A stretch of 64,000 nucleotides of DNA from Isosphaera pallida ATCC 43644. Lineage in GTDB: Bacteria > Planctomycetota > Planctomycetia > Isosphaerales > Isosphaeraceae. The notes beneath the pieces were generated by a model that had not been told where the DNA came from, made no database searches, and saw only the letters and a program-made list of their open reading frames with translations. Of the stretch, positions 44,242 to 52,899 are shown piece by piece (the first letter of the stretch is position 1; the number at the start of each line of letters is the position of its first letter). The stretch lies in contig NC_014962.1 in NCBI RefSeq assembly GCF_000186345.1, positions 186,001 through 250,000 on the forward strand, given 5' to 3'. The translations under genes and the position numbers were made by a program.

Positions 44242-47177
44242 CGCCGCGAGCGACCTAACACCACGCCCGCAACCGCCAAGCCCAGGGCCAGGCCGATCGA
44301 GATCGCCTCAGGCTTCAACCCCAAGCGAGGACCGGCCAGCGCCACCAGCGCCGCGGGCACTACGAACAGGGCGATGCGCACGCCCGAGAAGAATGAGGAA
44401 ACGATCAGGATCAGACCGGCGACGCCGGTGCCCAGACCGTTGAACCAACGGGTGAGCGCCTCGGGCACGCCGGGCAGCTTGAGCGGTTGAACGGTGCCGT
44501 CCTCCAAGCGTTTGCGAACGAGGGCGGCGACCCGTTCGGCCTCATCCCGCGCCAGTTGGGCTGCTTCGCGGGCCGTTTCGGTGGTCACGGTTTGGACGGG
44601 ATCGTCGGTTTGAACGATCGCCTCGACTCGTTCGCTCACCGCGGCCGCGTCGGGCAGCAGGTTGTTTTGGCTCATCCAGAGGAAGAAACCAATGAGGATG
44701 AGGGTACCGACCAGGAACCGGGTCGAGGGACCGACCAGGAGCCGGGCCAATTGGTCGAGCCGACTGGGACGATCGGCGTCGGGGTCGAACCGTCCCATGC
44801 CGAACGAGGTCTTGGATTGAGCCGCGAGGCGGTCCAAGGCGGTTTTGAAGTCGCTGGGTCCGGCGAGCGTCGCGGCGGATCGGGTTGCGCCGGCGCGCTC
44901 GGCCTCGGCGCGGGCTTGTTCGGCCTGGCGGCGGTATTCCTCGGCCAGGGCGACCATCGCGCGGGCGGTGCGCTCGGCCTGGCGGACGGCCTCGTAGAGG
45001 TCTTTGCCTTCGTCAAGCAGGCGGGCTTTCTCGACATCCACCAACAGCGCCTGGTCGCGTCGTTGACGACGCTTCAGCTCGCGGCGATCCAGCCAGGTCA
45101 TCAACCGATCACGCCAAGGGGCGAAGCGGGGCCGCGGCCGTCCGCCGGTGGCGGGCAACGCGCCGGGGCGGGCCTCCAGTTTGGCCGTGTAGCCGAAGAG
45201 TTCCTCGAAAACCTCCTCCCAGGCGTCGCCGGCGTGGTCGCGGACGAATTGGCGAATCCGGTCCTCGTCGAGTCCACGCAGACGCATCCCTTTGAGCGTG
45301 TTTTCCAGGAGGGTCAACGATTCGTGGCGTTGGTTGCGCAACGGTATGTCGATGAGGAAGACGTAAGCCAGCGCGGCGGCGATCGCGTACAAGCCAAAGC
45401 CGATGACGATCCCGGTCAGTTTCAGAACGGAGACGGCCACTGCCAAAGTCAGCAGAGCCAGAGCCAGGTTGATCGCTTCGCGCCAGGAGAGGTTCCACAG
45501 GTCAGCGCGTAAACGTCGTCCCAGATCGGAACGTTTTCGGATGGTTTGAATGACGAGGAAGGCCAACCAGGTGGCGGGAATGGCCATGAGGAAGCCCAAA
45601 GCGCCTCGGTAGCCGCCGGCCATCAACGTGAGGGCGGCCATGCCGAGGTTGAAGGCGAGGAACCCTAGGACCGCCGGGGCGCGATAGGCGCGGGCCGGAG
45701 CGGCCTGGAAGTCGGCAACGGCCGCTTCCAGGTCGGCGACCTCCTGGGCCGTGGGACCGGTGGGGCGTCCCAGTTGGGTTTGCAGGAACCGCTCCAAATC
45801 GGCAATGAGGGCGGTGGTGTTGGGATAACGATCCTCGGGACGCTTGGCGACCATCCGGTTGAGGATCGCGTCGAGTTCGGGCGGGGTTTGAGGCAGGGCT
45901 TTGCGCAGGGGGGGGAACGGCGCGTGGGCGTGTTGCGAGACGAGTTGGGCGAAGGTGGTTCCAGTGAAGGGCGGCCGCCCGGTCAGAAGAACGTAGAGCG
46001 TGCATCCCAATGAATAAATATCAGCGCGGGCGTCCACCTTCGAGGCATCTTCAGCCTGTTCGGGGGCCATGAAGCTGGCGGTCCCCATCGCTCCGTGCGC
46101 AAGAGTCAGCGGTTCGGTTCCTTTGACCAGGGCGTCGAGCGGAGAGGTGGGGGCTTGAGAACCACTCGGCGTGGTTGGCGAACTCGTCGAGTCGTGGGAG
46201 GTCTCGGTTGCGGTGGGGGCCGGTTCGTAGTCGTCGGAGGGGCGACCGGTTTTGACCAGGCCGAGGTCGGCCACCTTGAGGATGCCGTAGTCAGTCAGAA
46301 GTAGGTTGGCCGGTTTGATGTCGCGGTGGACCATGCCCTGACGGTGGGCGAATTCCAGTCCCCGCGCCGCCTGAAGGATCAGACCAACCGCTTCGTTGAC
46401 TGGCAGAGGACCCCGGCGGCGGATCAACTGATCAAGACTTTCGCCATTGACGTACTCCATGCTGAAGAACCGGATCGAGCGGTCTTCGCCGAAGTCGTGG
46501 ATTTGAACGACGTTGTGATGGCTCAGTTGGGCCGCGGCATAGGCTTCACGCACGAAGCGGGCCAGAAACCGAGGGTTGCGGGCCAGGTCAGGGCGCATCA
46601 CCTTAAGCGCGACGGGGCGATCCAGCGTGATCTGACGCGCCAGGTAGACTTGGCCCATGCCGCCGCGTCCCAAGAGTTTGAGAACGCGGTACCCGCCTAG
46701 GGTGGCCAGACCCTCGGGAGTGTCGCCATGCGAGGAAGGGGTGGCGTCGGTGAGGGCGCTTCCCGTCGCTTCGCCGACCGAGTCGGAGTCGCCCAACGGA
46801 TCGACTCCGCCGGTCAGACCGGGGATCGACGAAGCGGCCCGCAACGGCGACGAATCCGCAACCGGGTTCGATGCGGCCGCAGGGTTGGAGTTCACCGCGT
46901 ACCCCAGGGAGTCCCCCGCGCCGACTTGCGGGGAGGCCGCTGCGGAGACCGTTGCAGTGGCCGCGGGGCGGTTGGCCGCGGTAGCGCTCGCTGGAGCGAC
47001 ACTCGGTTCAGTCTCCAACGGCTCGACCTTCACGTTCCAGGAGGGTTCGGTCCCCGACACGGTTAGCCTGAAGGTCCGCCCGCACTTGGGACAGGTTGGC
47101 TTGAATTGTCCCGCGCGCAGGCGTGAGGGGCGAATCACCGCGCTGCAGTAGGGACACGTTAGGGTGATCGCGTCCAT
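44238..47177 (-). CDS. Membrane Ser/Thr protein kinase with N-terminal zinc ribbon
   Basis: 979 residues from the ATG at 47177; the longer frame to 47354 lacks family features. A zinc ribbon opens the protein (TCPYCSAVI to CPKCGRTF, about 6-37), then an Ala/Ser-rich linker. The kinase domain (about 160-475) has GRGGMGQVYLARQ, VALKVM (Lys), the catalytic loop HRDIKPANLLL, DLG in place of DFG, and FMAPEQAED. Two hydrophobic regions near 510-560 and 585-625, a helical charged segment, and C-terminal spans (about 835-855 and 930-975) follow. It is a planctomycete PknB-type sensor kinase; its target is unknown, but coupling to the ATP-grasp gene is striking. Confidence 0.93.
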   Translation of the reverse strand: MDAITLTCPYCSAVIRPSRLRAGQFKPTCPKCGRTFRLTVSGTEPSWNVKVEPLETEPSVAPASATAANRPAATATVSAAASPQVGAGDSLGYAVNSNPAAASNPVADSSPLRAASSIPGLTGGVDPLGDSDSVGEATGSALTDATPSSHGDTPEGLATLGGYRVLKLLGRGGMGQVYLARQITLDRPVALKVMRPDLARNPRFLARFVREAYAAAQLSHHNVVQIHDFGEDRSIRFFSMEYVNGESLDQLIRRRGPLPVNEAVGLILQAARGLEFAHRQGMVHRDIKPANLLLTDYGILKVADLGLVKTGRPSDDYEPAPTATETSHDSTSSPTTPSGSQAPTSPLDALVKGTEPLTLAHGAMGTASFMAPEQAEDASKVDARADIYSLGCTLYVLLTGRPPFTGTTFAQLVSQHAHAPFPPLRKALPQTPPELDAILNRMVAKRPEDRYPNTTALIADLERFLQTQLGRPTGPTAQEVADLEAAVADFQAAPARAYRAPAVLGFLAFNLGMAALTLMAGGYRGALGFLMAIPATWLAFLVIQTIRKRSDLGRRLRADLWNLSWREAINLALALLTLAVAVSVLKLTGIVIGFGLYAIAAALAYVFLIDIPLRNQRHESLTLLENTLKGMRLRGLDEDRIRQFVRDHAGDAWEEVFEELFGYTAKLEARPGALPATGGRPRPRFAPWRDRLMTWLDRRELKRRQRRDQALLVDVEKARLLDEGKDLYEAVRQAERTARAMVALAEEYRRQAEQARAEAERAGATRSAATLAGPSDFKTALDRLAAQSKTSFGMGRFDPDADRPSRLDQLARLLVGPSTRFLVGTLILIGFFLWMSQNNLLPDAAAVSERVEAIVQTDDPVQTVTTETAREAAQLARDEAERVAALVRKRLEDGTVQPLKLPGVPEALTRWFNGLGTGVAGLILIVSSFFSGVRIALFVVPAALVALAGPRLGLKPEAISIGLALGLAVAGVVLGRSRR

Positions 47178-47233
47178 CTTGGCGAAGAGACCCCGTTGAA
47201 TAAGAATCTTGATGAAAGAGATGATGGGCAAAA

Positions 47234-47262
47234 ACGTCATCCCATGTGTCACGGGATGACGT
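47234..47262. promoter_or_regulatory. Perfect inverted repeat between divergent kinase and EVE genes
   Basis: ACGTCATCCC at 47234-47243 and GGGATGACGT at 47253-47262 form a perfect 10-bp inverted repeat with a 9-base spacer. It sits 57 bases upstream of the kinase start and about 200 upstream of the EVE gene. It suits an operator for a dimeric regulator, or a leader hairpin of the kinase transcript. Confidence 0.45.
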
Positions 47263-47459
47263 CGATTCTGTTCAGCCCGCTGCAGTTTGGTCAAGCGTGC
47301 GTCAACGTGGTTGGAGATTGGAGTCGCGTCGAGCCGATTTCGATGCCGCGCCAATCAGCGCGGCGAGCACCGTCCGAGGGCGTGGTAGATCAGCCTCGGA
47401 TCATCAGTTAGGGGGGACGTTCCTTTGGGGCAACGCGAAAGACAAGAAGCGAGGTGAGT

Positions 47460-47951
47460 GTGGCCTACTGGTTGTTCAAGTCGGAGCCTTCGGTCTTTTC
47501 GTTCGCCGATCTCATGGCCGCCCCCGACCGAAGAACCGGCTGGGACGGCGTACGTAACCACCAGGCGCGGAATTTTCTGCGGGACCAAATCCAAGTCGGC
47601 GACGGGATTTTATTCTATCATTCGAATGCCGACCCGCCGGCGATCGTCGGGGTGGCCAGGGTAACCCGCGCCGGTCATCCTGATCCCACGGCGTTCAATC
47701 CAGACGATCCTCACTTCGACCCCAAAAGCGACCCCGCTCGACCCACCTGGTATCAGGTGGAGATCGAGGGGATCGTTGCGATCGCGCCTCCGCTGGAGTT
47801 GCCGCGTCTCCGCAAGGAAACCCGGCTGGAAGGGATGGAATTATTACGCAAAGGGAGTCGTCTCTCGGTTCAGCCAGTGTCCCCCGAGCATTTCGAGGTG
47901 ATTATGAACCTGGCAGGGCTGGATCGCCATCGCCTGGGACTGACGGGATAA
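47460..47951 (+). CDS. EVE domain protein (PUA-like fold)
   Basis: 163 residues from a GTG at 47460, preceded by GAGGTGA; a GTG at 47454 is equally possible. It starts AYWLFKSEPSVFSFADL, the EVE hallmark, then WDGVRNHQARNFLRDQIQVGD (in part), FYHSNADPPAIVGVARVTR and WYQVEIEGI. EVE domains bind modified bases in DNA or RNA; human THYN1 and many bacterial homologues share this architecture at about 150 residues. The stand-alone form here is complete. No restriction or modification genes are adjacent, so a housekeeping modified-nucleotide reader is more likely than a defence role. Confidence 0.92.
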   Translation: MAYWLFKSEPSVFSFADLMAAPDRRTGWDGVRNHQARNFLRDQIQVGDGILFYHSNADPPAIVGVARVTRAGHPDPTAFNPDDPHFDPKSDPARPTWYQVEIEGIVAIAPPLELPRLRKETRLEGMELLRKGSRLSVQPVSPEHFEVIMNLAGLDRHRLGLTG

Positions 47952-48088
47952 GCCCAAGAAGCCGACGGAGTGAAGTGACTTGGTTCGGTTCGAAGGGCGA
48001 TCAACGGTGACGAGGTGGTCGAATGCGGTGAAGTGAATCCATTTTGGAGGAACCGATGGGCCGCTTGGTCGAGACGCGGCCGGTCAAC

Positions 48089-48559
48089 TCATGCGCGGGG
48101 TTGAGAACCCGGCGTCGAACCGCCGGGACTGGACTTCATGAGGTCGAAGTCATTGAGATCACCGCTTTTCTCGTAGCCCAGGCTGCGAAGAACCTCTAGC
48201 ACTTCGCTCCAGGTCGGGAACATCCGGCCCGACTTTTTCTTATATTCTTGCATTGCCTGCATGAATTCGAGCTCGTCGGAGGAGTAGTCCCGTTCGCAGG
48301 TGGTGGGGTCGATGAAGCGTCGCCGTCCGCTGTTGCGGCGGGCGTTGGCGGCGCGGATGGCTTGCTCGCTGGCTTTGCGGTTGGTCCACTCCCGCTCGGA
48401 GGCGGACCGATCCGAACCAGATCCGGTGAGGGAGCCGCCGGTTGTGGGCGACTCTTTCTCCTTATCCTTGTCTTCTTTCTCTTTGAGTTTGGCTTTATCC
48501 TTGTCCCTGGGTTTGGACGTCGGAGGAAGCGAGGGGGTGGGGTCCGGCACCTGAGTCAT
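48089..48559 (-). CDS. Conserved planctomycete protein with charged KEDK linker
   Basis: 156 residues from the ATG at 48559; the frame to 48673 adds Arg-rich sequence of doubtful reality. The N-terminus is Pro-rich, then a strongly charged [18 protein letters not shown] stretch (about 20-38), likely disordered. A basic segment ([29 protein letters not shown]) leads to the conserved C-terminal part: [39 protein letters not shown] and SLGYEK. I recall similar DYS-x-E-EFM / [11 protein letters not shown] sequences in planctomycetes, but no function. It appears cytoplasmic. Confidence 0.75.
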   Translation of the reverse strand: MTQVPDPTPSLPPTSKPRDKDKAKLKEKEDKDKEKESPTTGGSLTGSGSDRSASEREWTNRKASEQAIRAANARRNSGRRRFIDPTTCERDYSSDELEFMQAMQEYKKKSGRMFPTWSEVLEVLRSLGYEKSGDLNDFDLMKSSPGGSTPGSQPRA

Positions 48560-48864
48560 TCGGGCTGTTCTCCTCATTGAGGACCGGGCCGCCGTCATCA
48601 CGACCACCCGGCTTGTGACGGCGCGACCGCGCCGTGATCCGACCACACTCCTTTGGTCCATTCCGATCCACAATCACATTCCTTTGGTCTAATAATCTAT
48701 TCCGCTCGAACCAAACCGCTCGACGAGTCCCGCTTCAATCATGCCACGGAAAGGCTGGAACGAATCATGCCGCAATGCTTCAGCGTCGCTACCGATTCCA
48801 CCAACCCCTCACGCCGCACCCGCCCGTAGGTGACCACGTTGAGTCGTGTCCACGGCCTTCCTCC

Positions 48865-48892
48865 ATGAAAAGTGCGAAATGAAAAGTGCGAA
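48865..48892. repeat. 14-bp tandem duplication
   Basis: ATGAAAAGTGCGAA occurs twice in direct succession at 48865-48878 and 48879-48892. Both copies carry an ATG, but neither opens a convincing gene. Confidence 0.85.
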
Positions 48893-49191
48893 ATCCGGGA
48901 AAATCGCCCTAGAGAAGCAAAACCTACATCAAGGTTGCGTTTCTAGACATCAAACTCTCCGTGAACATGGAACCTCAGAGGAACCATGTCGCCCCGAGGC
49001 GTCTCTTCCCATTCGCGGAACTCAGGCGGCCTCGCCGTGGTGTCTGCCGTCCAACCCACCACCCCGAGCACACCCCTAATTGGGCGACCGCGATGCCCTC
49101 GCCCAAAATGAAGCAGACCACTCGCAACAGGGTGAGATGAACCGACGAACCCGAATCACCGGGGGTATCCTACGGCGTCACCGAGTCAAAG

Positions 49192-49209
49192 GCTAGGGAT
49201 TACCCTAGC
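49192..49209. terminator. Perfect short hairpin in gene-poor region
   Basis: GCTAGGG, loop ATTA, CCCTAGC: a perfect 7-bp stem with a four-base loop. No T-run flanks it on either side, so it may be an RNA structure rather than a terminator. Confidence 0.35.
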
Positions 49210-49571
49210 TCGTTCTGGGGTTACCCGATGCTCCGAAGACGACAACTTCAACCATTGTCCACCTTGGATTGTCGATTGCCAAGCAGGGTTTTCCCAACCT
49301 CGTCGTCAATCCTGCAGATGAATCGAAAATCGAACGATTCGTGCCGGATAAGGTTGAGGCTTTTCTAATTTTAGGCCATTGTTGTTGATTTCGGAATCGG
49401 GTAGGAGGGTTTTTTAGGGTTCAACCACCGTTTTTGGGAGATTTCCGAGTGGCAGAGTGGAACGGTTGAGCGGAGTTTGCTCGTTTTCGAATCACGGAAA
49501 ACCGTTGAGTGTTCCGATTGGGAAACTTCGTGAAGGATGAGTGATCGAACAAAATGGGAGACGGGATGGAT

Positions 49572-50246
49572 TCAGGGAGAGTGGGATGGAAGGGAAGGCG
49601 TTTTGCGGAAAACCAACCAGCGGGAAGTGCTGAAGCTGATGGAGGTAGAGACGACGATTCCAACCACGGCGGCGAGTTGGAGGCGATCCTGAAAGAAGGG
49701 AATGCGAGCGGGCAGGGCGACGCTGCAACCGAAGCTAACGGCGATGGCCAGGGCGTTGCCTAGGGCGTAAGCGGCGAACTGGCGGATCAATCCGGTTTTG
49801 GGGGCATCATTGAAGGTGACGCGACGATTAAGGGTGAAGTTCCAGATCAGCGCCACCAGGATCGCCGAGGCGCGGGCCACCACGACCGAGGTGGGCAGCC
49901 CCAGCCCCAGCAGGTTGGAGGGACGATTGCCCAGCCAAGTGGTTTCCAGAGCCGCGCGGAACACGGCGTAACAGGTCAGGTCGATGATCATCCCCGAGAA
50001 GCCGACCGCGCAGAACTGAGCCAAGCGCGAGGCATTGCCGAAGCGTTCGTCGGAGCGCTGTTTGATGGTTCGCGCCCAGCCCACCGTCCCGTTGGCCGAT
50101 CGCTTGGAGCTAGACGCGACGGTGTCGGTTCTGGGGTGGGGGAAGGAAACGATTTGATCCGCCGACGAATCCGAAGAGTGAGCAGCGGTGTTGTGGGGGT
50201 GAGGAAGGGGCACGACACGCGGATCCTTGGAAGACCATCGACCCAA
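49572..50246 (-). CDS. GtrA-like membrane protein
   Basis: 224 residues from a TTG at 50246; the first 70 residues are polar and unconserved, and no internal ATG precedes the domain, so the start is uncertain. The GtrA domain begins LAQFCAVGFSGMIIDLTCYA (about 75) and has four hydrophobic spans (about 77-97, 120-140, 158-178 and 190-208). The hallmark IWNFTLNRRVTF lies near 140 and SFSTSRWLVFR at the end. GtrA-type proteins flip polyprenyl-linked sugars or assist glycosyltransferases of cell-surface glycan synthesis. No glycosyltransferase is adjacent. It follows mnmA on the same strand. Confidence 0.88.
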   Translation of the reverse strand: MGRWSSKDPRVVPLPHPHNTAAHSSDSSADQIVSFPHPRTDTVASSSKRSANGTVGWARTIKQRSDERFGNASRLAQFCAVGFSGMIIDLTCYAVFRAALETTWLGNRPSNLLGLGLPTSVVVARASAILVALIWNFTLNRRVTFNDAPKTGLIRQFAAYALGNALAIAVSFGCSVALPARIPFFQDRLQLAAVVGIVVSTSISFSTSRWLVFRKTPSLPSHSP

Positions 50247-50356
50247 ACGGGGAAGTCCCGAAGTGAAGTAAGTTCAGTGAGGGCATCGGCAACCTGAACG
50301 GATCGAGCCGGATGGACACGCTCGAATCCGGCGAGCGGATGATTCCCGGGGTGAGC

Positions 50357-51562
50357 CTAACGTCCGTTGCGCACCGAGGCGACGGTTTGCTCGGCGTCGA
50401 GAGCGTCCTGGAGTGTGGTGGAGATGACTTTGGCGGGCGCAGTCGATGCATCAGCTTCGAGCGGGCGTTCAATCCAGCCACCGCCCACGACGCGCTCGTA
50501 ACAATCGTAGAGCGTGACCACCTGGCCGGGCGTGATGGCCGATTGAGGCTCGGCGAACCGCACGACGACCCGCTCCCCACCCTCGGAGCGAGCCGACGGT
50601 TCCAAACGCTCCAAAAGCGCTGGGACGCCGGCATGCTGGGAGCGAATCTGGGCAACCACCTCCCAGACTTGGCCGGGCTCGGGCGGGTCGAGGTGCCAGT
50701 TGAACCGATCCGCGATCAAACCTGGTTTCACCAGCGCGGTTCGGTCGCCCACCACCACTTGGCGGCGGCGCGGATCGATTTGAATCACATAGCGGGGCTC
50801 GCCGAAGGCGATCTTGAGACCCTTGCGCTGACCAACAGTGAACCCCTCGTAACCGTCGTGGGTGCCGACCACCCGGCCCGACTCGTCTACGACCTCGCCG
50901 GCGGTTTCTAGGTTGGGCCGACGTTCGCGGATGAACTTGACGTAATCATGGTCGGGGATGAAGCAAATTTCCTGCGAGTCGGCCTTGGAGTGGACTGGCA
51001 GGTTCCAGTCACGGGCCTTGGCGCGAATTTCCTCCTTCGTGAAGCCGCCCACCGGCAGCAGCATCCGTTGCAGAATCTCCCGCCTCACTCCTGAAAGTAC
51101 GTAAGACTGATCCTTGGCGCGATCGACTCCGCGAGCGATGCGGGGACGGCCCGACTCGTCCTGCACCACACGGGCGTAGTGGCCGGTCGCCACGAAGTCG
51201 GCCCCCACCTTCTTGCCGTAGGCCCACAGCTTGCCGAACTTCAACCAGATGTTGCACATGACGCACGGGTTGGGCGTGCGGCCTCGGAGGTATTCCTCAG
51301 TGAAGTCCTCCATGATCCGTCCGAAGTCGGCCTCGAAGTCCAGCGCATGGAATGGGATGTCCAGACGGTCGGCCACTGCCTGGGCGTCCAAGGCGTCAAA
51401 CTGACTGCAACAGGTCTTGGCGCGACGGGTGGGGTCATCGAAGTGGACTCCCGTTCGCATGAACAGGCCCACCACGTCGTAGCCTTGGTTCTTGAGCAGG
51501 CCGGCGGCCACCGAGCTATCCACGCCGCCGCTCATCGCCAGCACCACGCGCGGTCGGTTCAT
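50357..51562 (-). CDS. mnmA: tRNA-specific 2-thiouridylase MnmA
   Basis: 401 residues from the ATG at 51562, nine bases after AGGAA; the frame upstream to 51835 is not conserved. It thiolates U34 of Lys, Glu and Gln tRNAs using persulfide sulfur. The PP-loop is VVLAMSGGVDSSVAAGLL (about 6-23). The two catalytic Cys are visible in TPNPCVMCNIWLKFG (about residue 106) and SQEICFIPDHDYVKF (about residue 205). GLFMRTG, ATGHYARV and the C-terminal beta-barrel GYEGFTVGQRKGL also fit. The C-terminal tail of about 30 residues is longer than usual. Confidence 0.95.
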   Translation of the reverse strand: MNRPRVVLAMSGGVDSSVAAGLLKNQGYDVVGLFMRTGVHFDDPTRRAKTCCSQFDALDAQAVADRLDIPFHALDFEADFGRIMEDFTEEYLRGRTPNPCVMCNIWLKFGKLWAYGKKVGADFVATGHYARVVQDESGRPRIARGVDRAKDQSYVLSGVRREILQRMLLPVGGFTKEEIRAKARDWNLPVHSKADSQEICFIPDHDYVKFIRERRPNLETAGEVVDESGRVVGTHDGYEGFTVGQRKGLKIAFGEPRYVIQIDPRRRQVVVGDRTALVKPGLIADRFNWHLDPPEPGQVWEVVAQIRSQHAGVPALLERLEPSARSEGGERVVVRFAEPQSAITPGQVVTLYDCYERVVGGGWIERPLEADASTAPAKVISTTLQDALDAEQTVASVRNGR

Positions 51563-51915
51563 CGTGGGGTTCCTTCCTTCTTCCTTCGAGGTCGAGTGGG
51601 TTTCCAGCGTTGAGGGTCGTTCTTCGGATATCCCGGCGCAACGCAGGGGGGCAGGCCGAGGCGGGTTGAGGGGGTCACCGCCGTCATCGTTAATTCGTTC
51701 ATCAGGATTCTTATTCTGTGTTCGGACTGGTCTGGACCGACTTTGCAATCCTCGGTTCATTGTGGCCGAGTCGTCCGCCATTTCCAGTGTGAAGCGGCGG
51801 GGATCGGGCCGTCTGGCCCAAGCGTCCCACGGCACGGCCCGCCGCGCGGCTCATGAGGTCCAGGCTTGTTCGCTCTTATGTCCAACGTGTCACGTTCACC
51901 TTGGGATTTGTCCGC
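51563..51915. other. Intergenic region between divergent mnmA and CDP-alcohol phosphotransferase genes
   Basis: No credible gene. It should hold promoters for both directions; an AT-rich patch at 51690-51720 is the likeliest place. No confident boxes are seen. Confidence 0.4.
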
Positions 51916-52899
51916 ATGGATCGGCCAACCTCGCCCGTTCCCGTTCAGGTCGCCCAACCGTTCGTAAGCGAGCGGCCCACGCTGGAGCAGTTGCGGGCGC
52001 GGGTCCACAAGCCCAGGCATCGGCAGCGGGGCAACCGCCTGGCGATCCACTGGGGGCGTCCGGCGGCGGTCTACGGCACTTGGTTGGCGATCCGCTGGGG
52101 ACTCTCGGCGCACGCGGTCACCTTGGGGGCCGTGCTAACGACCCTGCTGGCCGCCCTCGCTCTGGCCCGGGGCGGTCTTTGGGGCTGGATTGGCGGGGCG
52201 TTGCTGCTCCATGTCGCCTTCTGGCTTGATCATGTCGATGGTCAGGTGGCGCGTTGGCGGGGGACCTCCGGACTCGACGGCGTGTATTTCGATTATCTCT
52301 ACCATCATCTTTGGTCGCTGGTCGTCGGCTTCAGCCTAGGTTGGGGCGTGGCGAGGGTTTGGGAGCAACCGCTGGGGATCGTCGCGGGGTTCCTCGTGGC
52401 GCTGGGGTGGGTCTTGCTGGGTCTGCACAACGATTGTCGCTATAAAGCGTTTTTCGAGCGGCTCAAACGGGTCGGAGCCGAGCCGGAGGAGCGGATCGCC
52501 CTGGCCGACCCGTTGCCAACCGGGTGGACCTTCCAAGCGCGGTTGGATCATCCTGACCGTCCAGAGACAATCGCGGCGTCCGATCCGATCGACCAACCGC
52601 CGCTGCAACCGGCCCCAATTCGATCCCTGATGACCCAGGCCGCCTTGGTGGCTTGCGAACCTCATCAAGTGGTGATCGCGTTGACCCTGCTGGCGTTGGT
52701 CGGCGCGATGGTCGGAACCGAAGCCGGGGCAGTCCTGATGGCGGCTTATCTGGGCAGCATGGCGTTGCTGGCTCCCACATTGGCGGTGGCGCGGATCACC
52801 CGCGCCATCGTCGGCGGACGAATCGAACAGGGGTTCGCCGCGTGGTTCATGGCCGTTCCCAGCCCAACTCACCGCCGGAACGAGGCTGAGGCGCATTGA
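51916..52899 (+). CDS. CDP-alcohol phosphatidyltransferase family membrane protein with altered motif
   Basis: 327 residues from the ATG at 51916; an ATG at 51853 would add 21. Several membrane spans are visible (about 75-95, 97-115, 150-165, 170-185 and 250-300). The family motif D-x2-DG-x2-AR-x8-G-x3-D-x3-D reads LDHVDGQVARWRG then GVYFDYLYH (about 113-140): the first three Asp are present, but the fourth, the usual catalytic base, is His. A soluble insert (about 190-245) is not typical. The family transfers phospho-alcohols from CDP-activated donors in phospholipid synthesis. The substitution makes the activity doubtful. Its 3' end overlaps the convergent dehydrogenase gene by 53 bases. 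Confidence 0.82.
   Translation: MDRPTSPVPVQVAQPFVSERPTLEQLRARVHKPRHRQRGNRLAIHWGRPAAVYGTWLAIRWGLSAHAVTLGAVLTTLLAALALARGGLWGWIGGALLLHVAFWLDHVDGQVARWRGTSGLDGVYFDYLYHHLWSLVVGFSLGWGVARVWEQPLGIVAGFLVALGWVLLGLHNDCRYKAFFERLKRVGAEPEERIALADPLPTGWTFQARLDHPDRPETIAASDPIDQPPLQPAPIRSLMTQAALVACEPHQVVIALTLLALVGAMVGTEAGAVLMAAYLGSMALLAPTLAVARITRAIVGGRIEQGFAAWFMAVPSPTHRRNEAEAH

Larger units (their letters stand above)
48560..49571. other. Gene-poor kilobase
   Basis: About 1 kb with no credible gene between two minus-strand genes. It is less GC-rich than its surroundings, especially 49320-49530. Short frames on both strands lack family features. It includes a 14-bp tandem duplication (48865) and a perfect hairpin (49192). 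It could house a small RNA or be decayed sequence. Confidence 0.45.

Noticed and set aside
47460-47951. EVE-domain gene as part of a modification-dependent defence system
   Set aside because: It is a complete stand-alone EVE protein without a fused nuclease and without restriction, methylase or helicase genes nearby.
48846-49079. 77-residue plus-strand frame in the gene-poor region
   Set aside because: It starts beside a 14-bp tandem duplication, has no ribosome site, and its composition and codon use do not resemble neighbouring genes.
49440-49500. tRNA-like sequence (GAGTGGCAGAGTGG and TTCGAATC)
   Set aside because: The D-arm and T-loop look-alikes cannot be joined into a cloverleaf: the bases flanking TTCGAAT do not pair and no acceptor stem closes.
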